Assembly (NCBI RefSeq): GCF_017357425.1
Contig: NZ_CP014571.1
Span: 248,001 to 312,000, forward strand
Length of the DNA stretch: 64,000 bases
Direction of reading: 5' to 3'
DNA from: Arthrobacter sp. D5-1
GTDB lineage: Bacteria; Actinomycetota; Actinomycetes; Actinomycetales; Micrococcaceae
Both the position numbers and the translations under genes were made by a program. Below are positions 41,110 to 51,400 of this stretch, piece after piece. The stretch's first letter is position 1, and each line of letters begins with the position of its first letter. The notes beneath the pieces were generated by a model. It was not told the origin of the DNA. It was given only the letters and a program-made list of their open reading frames with translations, and did not search any database.

Positions 41110-42186
41110 TTAGAGGAACCGGTCCAGCAGGCTGGCCTCGGCCATGCGGCTCAGGCCCTCGCGCACTGTGCGGGCGCGCTGATCGCCGATGCCGTCCACG
41201 GTCATCAGGTCATCAATGGTGGCTGCCATCAGGTTCTGGAGCCCGCCGAAGTAGTCCACCAAGCGGTCGGCCACGGCTTTAGGCACTGACTTGAGGCCCG
41301 AAAGGAGCCGGTAGCCGCGCGGCTGGACCACTGCGTCCAACTGCTCAACACCGCCGGCGAAACCGATGATGTGCGCGATGCGGCTGAGATCGATCAGTTC
41401 GGTGGGGCCCAGGTTCAGGAGTGCCTGGACGGCTTCCTCGATCTCCTCAGGCGTGGCGTCGGGATCCGAGTAGTCGCGGATGATGACGTCGCTGCCCGGC
41501 CCGCGGCCCATGGTCAGTTCCTCCACCTGGAGGGATAGCAGACGGCCGTCTTCGCCCAGTTCCAGGACGTACTGGGCGATTTCCTCCGAGATGCGACGGA
41601 CCATTTCCTGCCGCTGCAAGGTGACGGCAACGTCCCTGACAGTGACCAGGGCCTCGATTTCCAGGGCGGAGAGGGAACTGGTGACCTGGTCCAGCCTGGC
41701 GCTGTACCGTTCCAACGTTGCCAGGGCCTGGTTGGCGCGGGCGAGGACCTTTTCGGAGCCCTCCAGCACGTGGCGCAAACCGTTCACGTACAGCGCGATG
41801 ATCTGCATCGACTGGCTGACGGAGATCACGGGAACGCCGGTCTGGATGGCCACCCGCTCAGCGGTGCGGTGCCTGGTGCCCGATTCCTGGGTTTCAATGC
41901 TCGAATCCGGGACCAGTTGGACTGCGGCGCGGACAATGTTGCTGGCGTCCTTGTCGCAGATAATGGCGCCGTCCATTTTGGCCAGCTCACGCAGGCGCGT
42001 GGGGGAGAAATCGATGCCGATATCGAACCCGCCGGAACAGATGGAGTCGATGGTGCGGTCGTAGCCCAAGACAATCAGGGCTCCGGTCCGTCCGCGGAGG
42101 ATGCGTTCCAGGCCATCTCGCAACGGGGTTCCGGGTGCGACTCTGGCCAGGGTCGCCTTAAGCGACTCTTCCGGGCTCCGGGCCAT
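41110..42186 (-). CDS. disA: DNA integrity scanning protein DisA (diadenylate cyclase)
   Basis: A 358-aa enzyme that makes c-di-AMP from two ATP and scans DNA for branched structures. The DAC domain has the DGA motif in KMDGAIICDKDASNIV (about residues 72-87) and the RHR motif in GTRHRTAERVAIQT (about 103-116). A helical linker follows, then a C-terminal HhH DNA-binding domain (LMTVDGIGDQRARTVREGL, about 328-346). Neighbours mutY and radA (beyond the inserted urea/guanidine operon) fit the usual actinobacterial order. Confidence 0.95.
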   Translation of the reverse strand: MARSPEESLKATLARVAPGTPLRDGLERILRGRTGALIVLGYDRTIDSICSGGFDIGIDFSPTRLRELAKMDGAIICDKDASNIVRAAVQLVPDSSIETQESGTRHRTAERVAIQTGVPVISVSQSMQIIALYVNGLRHVLEGSEKVLARANQALATLERYSARLDQVTSSLSALEIEALVTVRDVAVTLQRQEMVRRISEEIAQYVLELGEDGRLLSLQVEELTMGRGPGSDVIIRDYSDPDATPEEIEEAVQALLNLGPTELIDLSRIAHIIGFAGGVEQLDAVVQPRGYRLLSGLKSVPKAVADRLVDYFGGLQNLMAATIDDLMTVDGIGDQRARTVREGLSRMAEASLLDRFL

Positions 42187-42372
42187 AGGTTTTCCCTTCG
42201 AAGGTGCAAGCCTCGGCTCACAGACAAGCTGAATCCGGCGTCAGTGGGCACTCACAAAAAATGCCCCAATGACGACAAGCACAATGATAGGGCTTCCGGG
42301 GACCGTTAACCGCACCAGCAAGCCCCAAAGTGGGTCATTTCGTGATGTTCGGCGGTGCCCGCAAAGTGGTTT

Positions 42373-42415
42373 GGCGGCTGATTGGCGGAAACCCTATTTC
42401 CCCCAACCAGCCGCC
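42373..42415 (-). terminator. Likely terminator of the urea/guanidine operon
   Basis: On the minus strand, GGCGGCTGGTTGG pairs with CCAATCAGCCGCC (13 bp with one G-T) around a 17-base loop, a few bases after the allophanate hydrolase stop. The following U tract is weak. Confidence 0.5.
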
Positions 42416-42421
42416 TGCCAG

Positions 42422-44329
42422 CTAGTGCTGGCCCCGCCCAAGCCCGGTCAGCAAAGCGCCACCGGCCTCGCGCCACAAGCCGTTGCTTCCTGCTGCAGCA
42501 GCGTTTTCCTCCAGGTATTTAATCCAATCGTGGTACTCGGTAATGTCCCGTCCCTCTGCCGCGGCCACAGCGTCGCAGGCAAAACCCACCGCTCTGCTGC
42601 CATCGTCCAGCGTGATGGACCCCAGCAACATGGGTTCGGGCAGCTCGGCCAGGAAGGACCCGAGCGCAGCCTCAGACAGCAGCCATCTCTCAGCAACCAG
42701 CCCGGCTCCGCGCGCCGAACGAACCACTCCGGGCTTGGGCGGAGTGGTCTCCAAAGCCACCATCCGGTACTGCGCCGCGGTGGTCACCGGGCCGTCCCAG
42801 AAGGCTCCACGCCCTTCGAGCTCCGCCGCCAGCGGCTGCCCCTTCCGATGCGCCCCCACCACTGCGAGGGGAACGACGACGGCTCCCGCAGCAACGGGCC
42901 ACGGGACCTTGGGAGCCGAGGACTGGGCGGCTGCGGGCCCTGCCGCGGCACCCGCGGCGAACAGTTCCGGCAGCTCCGGGATGAGCTCGATCCGACGCGC
43001 GATATCCGCAGCCACCCCGTCCTCGAAGGTCCGGGCAACCACCGTCAGGCCGAACTGGGAGGTACTGCCTGTTTCAACGCCGTCTGTTTCGGTGACGGTG
43101 CCCGCCGGTACGGCAACAGCGCTGAGATCGAAGAGGTTGCAGAAATTGGTATAGGTGCCCATTCGGGAGTTGACCCCCACCGGATCGGCCGACACCTCTG
43201 CCAACGTCGGATGGAACGGTGCCGTGGGGACAACCAAGGCGTCGAATCCGTCCAGGCGCTCCATGGCTTGGCGCTTGAGTTGCTCCAACGCCGCGGTGTC
43301 CGCGACGTACCGGTGTGCGGGAACCTGGCCTGCGGCGCTGATGATGCCGGCGACTGTGGGGTCCAGTGCTGCGGGCACGCCGCCGGACTGGCCTGCCCCG
43401 TCCGAAGCACCTACCCCGCCCAACGTCGCCGAATCAATGAAGCTGCCGACGGCGGCGTAGCGTTCGGCAACCAATCCGCCGTCGTACAGCAGCCGGGCTG
43501 CCTGGAGGAAGACGTCCAGGTCGATGGGTTCCGCTACCACTCCTGTGGACCGCAGCCGCTCAACCTGCGCCTGGAATTCCGACGCCCACGGTGCCGGGAG
43601 CGCCGGTAGAGCAGCGGGATAGGCCACCCGAGGGGTGGACGGTGCCGCAACTTTCACGTCGGTGGGCCAGGTGCGGCAATGCCCGGCCATGATGCCCATG
43701 GCGAGCTCGGCAGTGGCGAGATCGCGGGCGAAGATCGTGGCGGTATCCCAGGAACGGCATGCCGGGACCACACCTTCGGTGGACACAACGCCCAAGGTCG
43801 GTTTGATCCCCACGATTCCCTGCAGCGCAGCGGGAATCCTACCCGAACCCGCGGTGTCCGTGCCGATGGCAAGGTCCACAAGGCCCAACGCCACCGCCAC
43901 GGCAGATCCCGAACTGGAGCCTCCCGAGATCCTCTCGGGACGCCTCGAATCACGGACAGCACCATACGGGCTGCGGGTACCCACCAGGCCCGTGGCGAAC
44001 TGGTCCAGATTGGTGGCCCCGAGCACCAGAGCGCCCGCAGCGCGCAGCCGGGCGACCGGCACCGCATCCCGGGCGGGTACGTCACCAAAGCCGGGGCAGG
44101 CCGCCGTCGTGGTTATACCGGCAACATCCACGTTGTTCTTCACGGCGAGCAGGAGACCGGCTAGCGGCAGGTCCCCACCGGCCGCCACGGCGGCATCAAT
44201 CCGGGCCGCCTCCGCGAGCAGTTCGTCCCGCCCGCGCAGGTGGATCCAGATTTCGGGACGGTCGACGGCGTCAATCGCCTCGAGCGCCGAAAGTACCCGA
44301 GCAACTGTGGTTCCGGTGGGACTGGTCAT
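42422..44329 (-). CDS. atzF: Allophanate hydrolase
   Basis: A 635-aa amidase-signature enzyme that hydrolyses allophanate to ammonia and CO2. The catalytic triad is visible: Lys in LLAVKNNVDVAG (about residue 64) and Ser in ISGGSSSGSAVAVALG (about 134-149; nucleophile Ser further on in GTDTAGSGRIPA). The C-terminal third from about residue 480 is the second domain typical of AtzF/DUR1. It overlaps the carboxylase gene by four bases and is the last gene of the operon. Confidence 0.9.
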   Translation of the reverse strand: MTSPTGTTVARVLSALEAIDAVDRPEIWIHLRGRDELLAEAARIDAAVAAGGDLPLAGLLLAVKNNVDVAGITTTAACPGFGDVPARDAVPVARLRAAGALVLGATNLDQFATGLVGTRSPYGAVRDSRRPERISGGSSSGSAVAVALGLVDLAIGTDTAGSGRIPAALQGIVGIKPTLGVVSTEGVVPACRSWDTATIFARDLATAELAMGIMAGHCRTWPTDVKVAAPSTPRVAYPAALPALPAPWASEFQAQVERLRSTGVVAEPIDLDVFLQAARLLYDGGLVAERYAAVGSFIDSATLGGVGASDGAGQSGGVPAALDPTVAGIISAAGQVPAHRYVADTAALEQLKRQAMERLDGFDALVVPTAPFHPTLAEVSADPVGVNSRMGTYTNFCNLFDLSAVAVPAGTVTETDGVETGSTSQFGLTVVARTFEDGVAADIARRIELIPELPELFAAGAAAGPAAAQSSAPKVPWPVAAGAVVVPLAVVGAHRKGQPLAAELEGRGAFWDGPVTTAAQYRMVALETTPPKPGVVRSARGAGLVAERWLLSEAALGSFLAELPEPMLLGSITLDDGSRAVGFACDAVAAAEGRDITEYHDWIKYLEENAAAAGSNGLWREAGGALLTGLGRGQH

Positions 44330-47300
44330 GATGCGCTTCCCTCCAAGACGAGTGCGGGTTCCCGGACGTCCACTGGTTCCAGGACCACCAGCGCCTCACC
44401 AGCCACCACTTGAGCACCGGCAGCGGGCAGGACCTGTTGGACCAGACCATCCACCGGAGCCTGGATGACCGTCTCCATCTTCATCGCCTCAAGGGAAACC
44501 AGCGATTGGCCGGCCACCACCAGGTCTCCGGGTTCCACGTCCACTTTCCAGACGCTTGCCGCGAACGGCGACGTCACCAGGGTGCCGCCGTCGGGAACAA
44601 CAACGTCGTCGGCCGGCGGGGCCAGCGAAACGGCCTGCTCGGCACGATCGAACTCGCCGGCGTCTTCCCAGGCCTGGCGCTCCACGGCGAAAGCCGCCGA
44701 CTGGGTCTCGCGGAATTCCGCGATGGAGACGCTGTTGCGTTCCAGGAATTCCTCATGTTCTGCAAGTGAGAACGTGCCGTCCTGGATCTCCACACCACGG
44801 CCACGGCCAGCAGCCATGTCGGCGCGGAGGTCCAACAGTTCCTCGGGACTGACGGGGTACCAGGAAATACGGTCGAAGAACCGGAGCAGCCAAGGCGAAC
44901 CCGGCTCAAACGGCGCCGAATCCGCGTAGCGCGACCAAACCTGGGTGGTACGTCCCACGAACTGGTATCCACCGGGACCTTCCATGCCGTAAATGCACAT
45001 GTAGGCTCCGCCGATGCCCACGGCGTTCTCCGGCGTCCAAGTGCGGGCAGGGTTGTACTTGGTGGTCACCAGCCTGTGCCGCGGATCCAACGGTGTTGCC
45101 ACCGGTGCTCCTAGGTACACATCACCCAGTCCCAGGACGAGGTACTCCGCGTTGAACACGGTATCGAAGACATCGTTGACGGAGTCCAAACCGTTGATGC
45201 GCCGGATGAACTCGATGTTCCACGGGCACCACGGGGCGTCGTCGCGGACACCGGCCATGTAGCGCTCGATTGCCTCACGGGTAGCGGGATCGTCCCAGGA
45301 CAAGGGCAGGCGAACGCTGCGGCTGGGCACCACCAGCTCCGAGCTTGCAGGGAGTGCGGCCTCTATTTCCTGCACCAGGCCCAACAGCTTTGACGTGGGA
45401 AGGACGGAGGGATCGGCTTTGATCTGCAGGGAACGGATACCTGGCGTCAGATCCACGATGCCCCGGACTGCGAGACGCTCGAGTTCCTGGTGCAGGGCGT
45501 GGACACGGGCGCGGAGGCCAAGATCCAGCACCATGTCTCCGTACTCCACCAAAAGGTTGTCGTCACCGGAGCGGCGGTAGGTGACAGCAGGCCGTCCGTC
45601 GCCTTCGGGCACCCGGCCCAGCACGCCGTCGTCGCCGTCTCCGCGGAGCAACTCGGCCGTGCCTGATGCCATGCCTGATGCGGCGCCGGAAGCCGAGCCG
45701 GTGCCCATGGTGAAACCGGAGCTACCCGGCAGAATCAGCTGCCTCGCAGCGCCAAGTTCGTTAATGGAAGGCGCCTCAGCCGAGCGGATGGGCACAAAGC
45801 GGACCTTATCGCCCGGACGGAGTTGGCCCAGCTTCCAGCGCTCGCCGGTTACTACGGTGACGGGGCAGACGAAACCGCCCAGGCTGGGACCATCAGGGCC
45901 CAGGAGAATGGGGGTGTCGCCGGTGAAGTCCAAGGCACCTACCGAATAGGCGGTGTCGTGGATGTTGGAGGGGTGAAGTCCGGCCTCTCCGCCGTCATTG
46001 CGTGCCCAGCGCGGTTTGGGGCCGATCAGGCGGACGCCGGTTCGGGCGGAGTTGAAGTGGACCTCGTATTCGGCGGCGTACAGCTCCTCGATGTCTTCGC
46101 GTTGGAAGAATTCCGGTGCACCGTGTGGCCCCTCCACTACCTTCAGCTCCCATTCCGTGGTGAGGGCCGGGCGGCTCTCCACGGGAACCGGGCCGGGAAC
46201 GGTCTCGGGGAGGTGCCCGGTGACGGTGCGGAGCACATCGCCGGCCCGCAGGACGCGGCCGCCATGGCCGCCGAACTGGCCCAAAGTGAAGGTTGATGCG
46301 CTGCCCAGATACCGGGGAACATCAAGCCCACCTTCGAACAGGATGTATCCCCTCAGCCCGGATCCGTCGGCTGATCCGACGTCCAGGAGGCCGTTCTCCG
46401 GGACAGTGATGGGCTCCCACGCAGCGGCTGGCTTGCCGTCGACTGTTACCGTGACGTCCGCGCCGGTGACGCACACGGTGGTGGCGTGAGTGAAACGGAG
46501 CGCAGGGCCGGCCATGGTGAATTCCAGGCCAGATGCCCCCTCCGGATTGCCCAGCGCGGTGTTGCCCAGCCGGAACGACAAATCATCCATGGGTCCACTC
46601 GGCGGCACTCCGATCTGCCAGAGCCCGGTCCTGCCCGGCCAATCCTGCACGCTGGTCTGGAGGCCCGGCCGTTCAACGGTGATCCGCGGTTCCGGATCGC
46701 CCACGGTGTTCAGGGTTCCGGTGGAATGCTGCGCGGCACGGACCACATCCATCCCGGCCACGGCACGCAGCATGCCCAGGTTGGTCTCGATGCCATCAAT
46801 GCGGGTTTCCGCCAACGCGGCAGCCAGTGCGTCGAAGGCGGCGTCGCGGGTTGAACCGGACGTGATGACCTTGCCCAGCAGGGGATCGTAACTGGTGGAG
46901 ACTTCGCTGCCGGTCTCCACCCAGGCGTCAATGCGCACGACGTCGGAGGCCGGGTACTGCGCGTTGGTGACCGTTCCGGCGCTGGGCTGGAAGTTGCGGG
47001 CCGGGTCTTCTGCGTAGATACGGGCTTCCACGGCATGACCTGCAACGGGCACACTGTCCGGCACGCCATCAAGCACCGGCTCATTCCGGGCAAGGTTCAG
47101 CATCCACTCCACCAAGTCAACGCCGGTGATGGCTTCCGTGACGGGGTGCTCCACCTGCAGCCGGGCGTTGACTTCCAGGAAAGATGCCTCCTGGCGGACG
47201 GGGTCGTAGACGAACTCCACTGTCCCCGCGGAGCGGTAGCCCACGGATGCGCAGAGCGCGCGGGAGCTGCGGTGCAGTTCCTCCCGCAAAGCCTCGGGGA

Positions 47301-48042
47301 GATCAGGTGCGGGTGCCTCCTCAAGTACTTTCTGGTGTCGGCGCTGCAGCGAGCAGTCACGGTCTCCAAGGCTCACCACGCGGCCCGCACCGTCGCCGAA
47401 CACCTGGACTTCCACGTGGCGGGCGTGTTCGATGTAGCGTTCAGCGAAGACGCCCGCCGTTCCAAAGCTGGAGCTGGCCAGGCGCGCAACCCGGGAGTAG
47501 TTGTCGCGGAGTTCGGCTTCGTCGCGGCAGACGGCCATGCCGATGCCACCGCCACCCCCGGTTGCCTTGAGCATGAGTGGGTAGCCGATGATCTCCGCTG
47601 CTGCGACGGCTTCGTCCAGGTCCTCCAAGAGGCCGGATCCCGCGATCATGGGAACGCCGGCGCGTTGGGCGGCATCACGGGCGGTGTGCTTGGTGCCGAA
47701 GATCCGGAGCTGTTCCGGGGTGGGCCCCACAAAGACCAAACCGGCTGCCTCCACGGCTTCGGCGAAGGCCGCGTCCTCGGACAGGAATCCGTAGCCGGGA
47801 TGAATGGCGCCGGCCCCGGTGGCAGCCGCCGCCTTGAGGATGGCGTCAACCTTGAGATACGACTCCTTGGCGGGTGCAGGTCCCAGCAGGACAGCCTCGT
47901 CAGCGAGCTTCACATGCTTGGCACCTCGGTCAGCTTCGGAGAAGACGGCCACCGTGCGCAGCCCGGCCTTGCGGGCGGATTCGATGATCCGGCAGGCGAT
48001 CTCGCCACGGTTGGCAATGAGCAGGGTGTCGAAGTGGTTCAT
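44326..48042 (-). CDS. Urea carboxylase or guanidine carboxylase
   Basis: A 1238-aa biotin-dependent enzyme. Biotin carboxylase domain (residues 1-450; GGGGIGMAVC and EVNARLQVEHPVTEAITG), two carboxyltransferase half-domains of the KipI/KipA type (about 460-1080; GRTGLWQIGVPPSGPMDDLS, SPHNI-like HPSNIHD, GGYQFVGRTTQVWSRY), and a C-terminal biotin carboxyl carrier domain with SLEAMKMETVIQAP. It carboxylates urea to allophanate or guanidine to carboxyguanidine with ATP and bicarbonate. The adjacent DUF1989 pair favours guanidine. Start ATG 48042; overlaps both neighbours by four bases. Confidence 0.9.
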   Translation of the reverse strand: MNHFDTLLIANRGEIACRIIESARKAGLRTVAVFSEADRGAKHVKLADEAVLLGPAPAKESYLKVDAILKAAAATGAGAIHPGYGFLSEDAAFAEAVEAAGLVFVGPTPEQLRIFGTKHTARDAAQRAGVPMIAGSGLLEDLDEAVAAAEIIGYPLMLKATGGGGGIGMAVCRDEAELRDNYSRVARLASSSFGTAGVFAERYIEHARHVEVQVFGDGAGRVVSLGDRDCSLQRRHQKVLEEAPAPDLPEALREELHRSSRALCASVGYRSAGTVEFVYDPVRQEASFLEVNARLQVEHPVTEAITGVDLVEWMLNLARNEPVLDGVPDSVPVAGHAVEARIYAEDPARNFQPSAGTVTNAQYPASDVVRIDAWVETGSEVSTSYDPLLGKVITSGSTRDAAFDALAAALAETRIDGIETNLGMLRAVAGMDVVRAAQHSTGTLNTVGDPEPRITVERPGLQTSVQDWPGRTGLWQIGVPPSGPMDDLSFRLGNTALGNPEGASGLEFTMAGPALRFTHATTVCVTGADVTVTVDGKPAAAWEPITVPENGLLDVGSADGSGLRGYILFEGGLDVPRYLGSASTFTLGQFGGHGGRVLRAGDVLRTVTGHLPETVPGPVPVESRPALTTEWELKVVEGPHGAPEFFQREDIEELYAAEYEVHFNSARTGVRLIGPKPRWARNDGGEAGLHPSNIHDTAYSVGALDFTGDTPILLGPDGPSLGGFVCPVTVVTGERWKLGQLRPGDKVRFVPIRSAEAPSINELGAARQLILPGSSGFTMGTGSASGAASGMASGTAELLRGDGDDGVLGRVPEGDGRPAVTYRRSGDDNLLVEYGDMVLDLGLRARVHALHQELERLAVRGIVDLTPGIRSLQIKADPSVLPTSKLLGLVQEIEAALPASSELVVPSRSVRLPLSWDDPATREAIERYMAGVRDDAPWCPWNIEFIRRINGLDSVNDVFDTVFNAEYLVLGLGDVYLGAPVATPLDPRHRLVTTKYNPARTWTPENAVGIGGAYMCIYGMEGPGGYQFVGRTTQVWSRYADSAPFEPGSPWLLRFFDRISWYPVSPEELLDLRADMAAGRGRGVEIQDGTFSLAEHEEFLERNSVSIAEFRETQSAAFAVERQAWEDAGEFDRAEQAVSLAPPADDVVVPDGGTLVTSPFAASVWKVDVEPGDLVVAGQSLVSLEAMKMETVIQAPVDGLVQQVLPAAGAQVVAGEALVVLEPVDVREPALVLEGSAS

Positions 48043-48695
48043 GAGCGGTCCTCCGGACGTGTGACGATCATGCGCACCGGCGTGGGGTTGAAGCCGTTGC
48101 AGGGGTTATTGATTTGGGGGCAGTTGGACACCAGCACCAGTGTGTCCACCTCGGCGCGGAGGGCCACACGCTTTCCGGGTGCGGACAGCCCGTCCACGAT
48201 GCCCAGGGCGCCGTCGGGATCCACCGGCACGTTCATGAACCAGTTGATGTTGGACACGAGGTCCTTCTTGCCGAGGTCCCACTTGGCACCTTCAATGAGG
48301 AAGTTCTCCACGCACGCATGCTGTTCATGGGTGTGTTGGCCGTAGCGGAGTGTGTTGGATTCCTGGGAGCAGGCGCCGCCGATGGTGTCGTGGAGGCCAA
48401 CCTCGTCCGCCACCACCGTCATGAGTTCCTGGCCGCTGTCGGCGCGGAGAACTGAGCCAGTGGTGAGGAAGATCGAGCCCTGGCTCGCGATGGTCACGGC
48501 GGCGGAGTAACGCGTACTCGTGTTCTGGGCCGCGTAGAGAATGCAGTCAACGGCTTGGTTGCCGTCGAGGTCCACAATGGTGAGCACGTCGCCGGCAGCA
48601 ATCACGGCGGACCACGGACCACGGGCTTCCACCAGCTCGTCCACTACGACCCGGCCAGCGACCAGTGCGGGGCTCATTTCTGCGATGGCGTTCAT
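48039..48695 (-). CDS. DUF1989 protein, urea amidolyase-associated 2 (carboxyguanidine deiminase subunit)
   Basis: A 218-aa DUF1989 protein. The family's metal-binding Cys/His set shows in GACSQESNTLRYGQHTHEQH (about residues 107-126), and NWFMNVPVDPDGALGIVDG is also conserved. In characterised systems this subunit (CgdB/UAAP2 type) works with the other DUF1989 protein to deiminate carboxyguanidine to allophanate. Translationally coupled to both neighbours by four-base overlaps. Confidence 0.85.
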   Translation of the reverse strand: MNAIAEMSPALVAGRVVVDELVEARGPWSAVIAAGDVLTIVDLDGNQAVDCILYAAQNTSTRYSAAVTIASQGSIFLTTGSVLRADSGQELMTVVADEVGLHDTIGGACSQESNTLRYGQHTHEQHACVENFLIEGAKWDLGKKDLVSNINWFMNVPVDPDGALGIVDGLSAPGKRVALRAEVDTLVLVSNCPQINNPCNGFNPTPVRMIVTRPEDRS

Positions 48696-49588
48696 GCGGA
48701 GGTCCTTGCGTTGTAGTCGAGTTCGGTGTTGTGGAGGGCCAGACGTCCCTCTGGGCCCAGGTCTACGTTGAGGGTTCCGCTTTTGAGGGCTTCAAGGTCC
48801 TGCGGAGCCTGCCAGGCCACGATGTCCACGGCGCTTCCCGTGAATTCCGGACGCGGGTCCAGCGGGTGGGCGGTATTGGCCAGTACCAGCACTGCGTCCA
48901 TGTGGAGGAGAAGTTCGACGGCGGCTCCGGCACCGGCGCTGCCGGCGAACGTGATGCTGCCGTCCCGCTCCACGGTGACGCCCTTGAAGAACGACACCGA
49001 CGGAGGGAGTTCTTTCTGGCTGATGCCATGCTTCATGCCGCCCAGGGTCAGCAATTCACGGCCGGCCGGTGACAGGCTGTGAGCTGATCCGGCACCGTAC
49101 TTGGCGGTGTTTCCGGCCAGGTGGGTGGTGCCGGTGAGGGCATCATGCTGACCTGAGGAATCGGCCACTACGGTGGCCATGAGACGGCCGGCGTCGGAGA
49201 GAAGCGGGTGGCCTGTGGTCATGTAGGCCTGCCAGGGGACTTTGACCGTATCCGCGACGTTAATCCGTTCGTGCTGGGCACCACTCCGGATGAGGACAGC
49301 GTGAATGCAGGCATCGCCGTCGAGGTCTGTGATCCTGATGCGCGTCCCGCGGACCAGTTCCAGATGGGTGTAGCGGCCGAAGGAAAGTGTCTCCGCCCAC
49401 GTCAGGGAGTCCTTTGCCTCCGCCGGGAGGCCCTCGATCAAACGTGTCGGGGCCGTAGCCGGCGGGACATGGATCATGGTCTCGGCCGTGCGCCCGTGCT
49501 GGGCCCGTGCGTGCAGTTTGGCGCCGGCAGTTGTGGCTGTGCCGTTTTCAGAGGTGTGTGTTTCAAGAGTCTGGGTCATGGAAGTCAT
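48692..49588 (-). CDS. DUF1989 protein, urea amidolyase-associated 1 (carboxyguanidine deiminase subunit)
   Basis: A 298-aa DUF1989 protein, the larger partner (CgdA/UAAP1 type). Residues 30-280 hold the domain, with GQHDALTGTTHLAGNTAKYG and SFFKGVTVERDGSITFAG as recognisable segments. The start may be ATG 49588 or the in-frame ATG 49579. Follows the permease gene by 43 bases in the operon. Confidence 0.85.
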   Translation of the reverse strand: MTSMTQTLETHTSENGTATTAGAKLHARAQHGRTAETMIHVPPATAPTRLIEGLPAEAKDSLTWAETLSFGRYTHLELVRGTRIRITDLDGDACIHAVLIRSGAQHERINVADTVKVPWQAYMTTGHPLLSDAGRLMATVVADSSGQHDALTGTTHLAGNTAKYGAGSAHSLSPAGRELLTLGGMKHGISQKELPPSVSFFKGVTVERDGSITFAGSAGAGAAVELLLHMDAVLVLANTAHPLDPRPEFTGSAVDIVAWQAPQDLEALKSGTLNVDLGPEGRLALHNTELDYNARTSA

Positions 49589-49631
49589 TTCTGTACTGGT
49601 GCTGGTTCTGGACGGTCTGGTGCTGGCGGGG

Positions 49632-51173
49632 TCAGGCGGCGTTGGTGGATTCCGCGGCGATTGCGGCCTTGTTCTCCCGAACCCGGATGTTCCTGCGGAC
49701 CCAGAGGCCCAGGAGCAGGACGGCGCCCACCATGATGGGAGCGGAGAAGAGCAGGATCCCGTGTTCGCCGGAGGGGTCGTACACCTCGGGGCGGGGCCAG
49801 GAGAGGTTGATGACCATCAGGGCGCCGTAGAGCACGGCCAGGATGTTGACTGGCAAGCCCCACCGGCCCAGTGAGAAGAGTCCGGCCGGCATGGTCTGGC
49901 CCACCTGGTCCCAGTCACCCCGGAAGCGGCTGAGCAGTTGCGGGACAGTGACCATCAGGTACGCCAGGTACACCATCACGATGCACACGCTGCAGAGGGT
50001 GGTGAAGAGCGCGGAGTTGCCGATGTTGATGGCGAGGATGCCCACAGCCAGGGCGCCGATCGCGATGGAAGGCCACATGGGGGTCCCGCGCTTGGGGTGG
50101 ACCTTCGAGAGCCGGGCCGAGGCTGGCAGCTTGCCGTCGCGGGCCATGGAGAACACCAGGCGTGAACCGGCCGTTTGGATGGCCAGGGTGCAGACAAAGA
50201 TGGCGATTGCCACGTCCACCAGCAGCACCTTGCCCCAGAACGTACCCAACACGGCTGTCAGCACGTAGGGGAGTCCCTCGGTGGCGAGCCTGCCGTCGTC
50301 GAGGCTTGGCGCTGCCATCAGTGCCGCGATAATCATGAGTCCGCCGCCAACGCCTGAGATGATCAGCGCCGAGAGGATGGTGCGCGGTGCGGTCTTGCGG
50401 GGGTTCCTGGTTTCCTCCGAGAGTTCGCCGGCGGAGTTGAAGCCGACCATCACATACGCGGCCATCAAACCGGAGACCAGGAAGGCACCCACGGCACCAA
50501 GGTCCGAGGTAGTGACCACACTGACGTCGGCTACCACACCCGGGCCACGCTGCGCCGCTGAGAACAGGGCAAGGATTACTGCGGCGACGCCCACAATCTC
50601 ACAGGTGACGCCGATGGAGTTCACATGGGACATGAGCTTCACGCCAAGGCAGTTGATCACGGTGGTGATCACCAGGAGGACGGCACCGAGGATTACTGCA
50701 TTGGCTGCGCCCGTGGGAGATGTCAGTGTGGGGTCGCCTCCCACCAGCTGAAATCCGACCCACAGCTGGGGGAGTACCACTTGGAGCGCAATGGCTGCTG
50801 CGGCAGCAGTGATGACCTGGGCGATGGACATGAACCAGCCGGCGAACCAGCCCACCACTTCGCCGCCCATACGGCGCGACCACTGGTAGACAGCACCGGA
50901 CAACGGGTATCTGGCGGCGAGCTCAGCGAAGTTCAGGGCTACCAGAAGTTGGCCGACCAAGACCACGGGCCACGTCCAAAAGAAGGCCGGGCCGGCAAAG
51001 GAGTAGCCGAAGGCGAAGAGCTGGAAGATGGTGGTGAGGATGGAGACGAACGAAAAACCTGCGGCGAACGACGCGTAGCGGCCCAGCTTGCGGTGCAGCG
51101 TGGGCTCGTAGCCAAGTGCTGTCAGGTCTGCATCGTCGGTGCGGTGGGTCGCCGTCGAAAGGGTTGAAGTCAT
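49632..51173 (-). CDS. APC-family permease of the urea/guanidine operon
   Basis: A 513-aa transporter of the amino acid-polyamine-organocation superfamily with about twelve transmembrane segments. SFAAGFSFVSILTTIFQLFA (first helix) and GFNSAGELSEETRNPRKTAP (loop after helix 6) are typical signatures. As first gene of the operon it probably imports the nitrogen compound that the downstream enzymes degrade. ATG 51173. Confidence 0.88.
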   Translation of the reverse strand: MTSTLSTATHRTDDADLTALGYEPTLHRKLGRYASFAAGFSFVSILTTIFQLFAFGYSFAGPAFFWTWPVVLVGQLLVALNFAELAARYPLSGAVYQWSRRMGGEVVGWFAGWFMSIAQVITAAAAAIALQVVLPQLWVGFQLVGGDPTLTSPTGAANAVILGAVLLVITTVINCLGVKLMSHVNSIGVTCEIVGVAAVILALFSAAQRGPGVVADVSVVTTSDLGAVGAFLVSGLMAAYVMVGFNSAGELSEETRNPRKTAPRTILSALIISGVGGGLMIIAALMAAPSLDDGRLATEGLPYVLTAVLGTFWGKVLLVDVAIAIFVCTLAIQTAGSRLVFSMARDGKLPASARLSKVHPKRGTPMWPSIAIGALAVGILAINIGNSALFTTLCSVCIVMVYLAYLMVTVPQLLSRFRGDWDQVGQTMPAGLFSLGRWGLPVNILAVLYGALMVINLSWPRPEVYDPSGEHGILLFSAPIMVGAVLLLGLWVRRNIRVRENKAAIAAESTNAA

Positions 51174-51400
51174 CGGGTTTCTCCGTGTCTGGAACGGGAT
51201 GTGGAACCAGCCCGGAGAGGTTTTGACTGCCTGTCCGGAATATCGGTCACTTGATAGTTTTCCAGCGGGGTGTCCCCATGGCGTTTCGGCAATGTAAAGC
51301 CTTGGTTACCGCTCATTTCAAGCGTGTAAAGGAAATCTCACCACTCCGGCAGTACGCCGTGAACAGGCTCTTTGGTGTTGCGGCGATGCAAGAATGAGGT
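51174..51400. promoter_or_regulatory. Divergent promoter region of the urea/guanidine operon and its TetR gene
   Basis: A 227-base region between divergent starts. It should hold both promoters and the regulator's operator. I see no clear long palindrome and no match to the guanidine-I (ykkC) riboswitch core, so control may be by the TetR protein alone. Confidence 0.5.

Noticed and set aside
51174..51400. Guanidine-I (ykkC) riboswitch in the operon leader
   Set aside because: The conserved core words were not found on the minus strand; a covariance search would be decisive.
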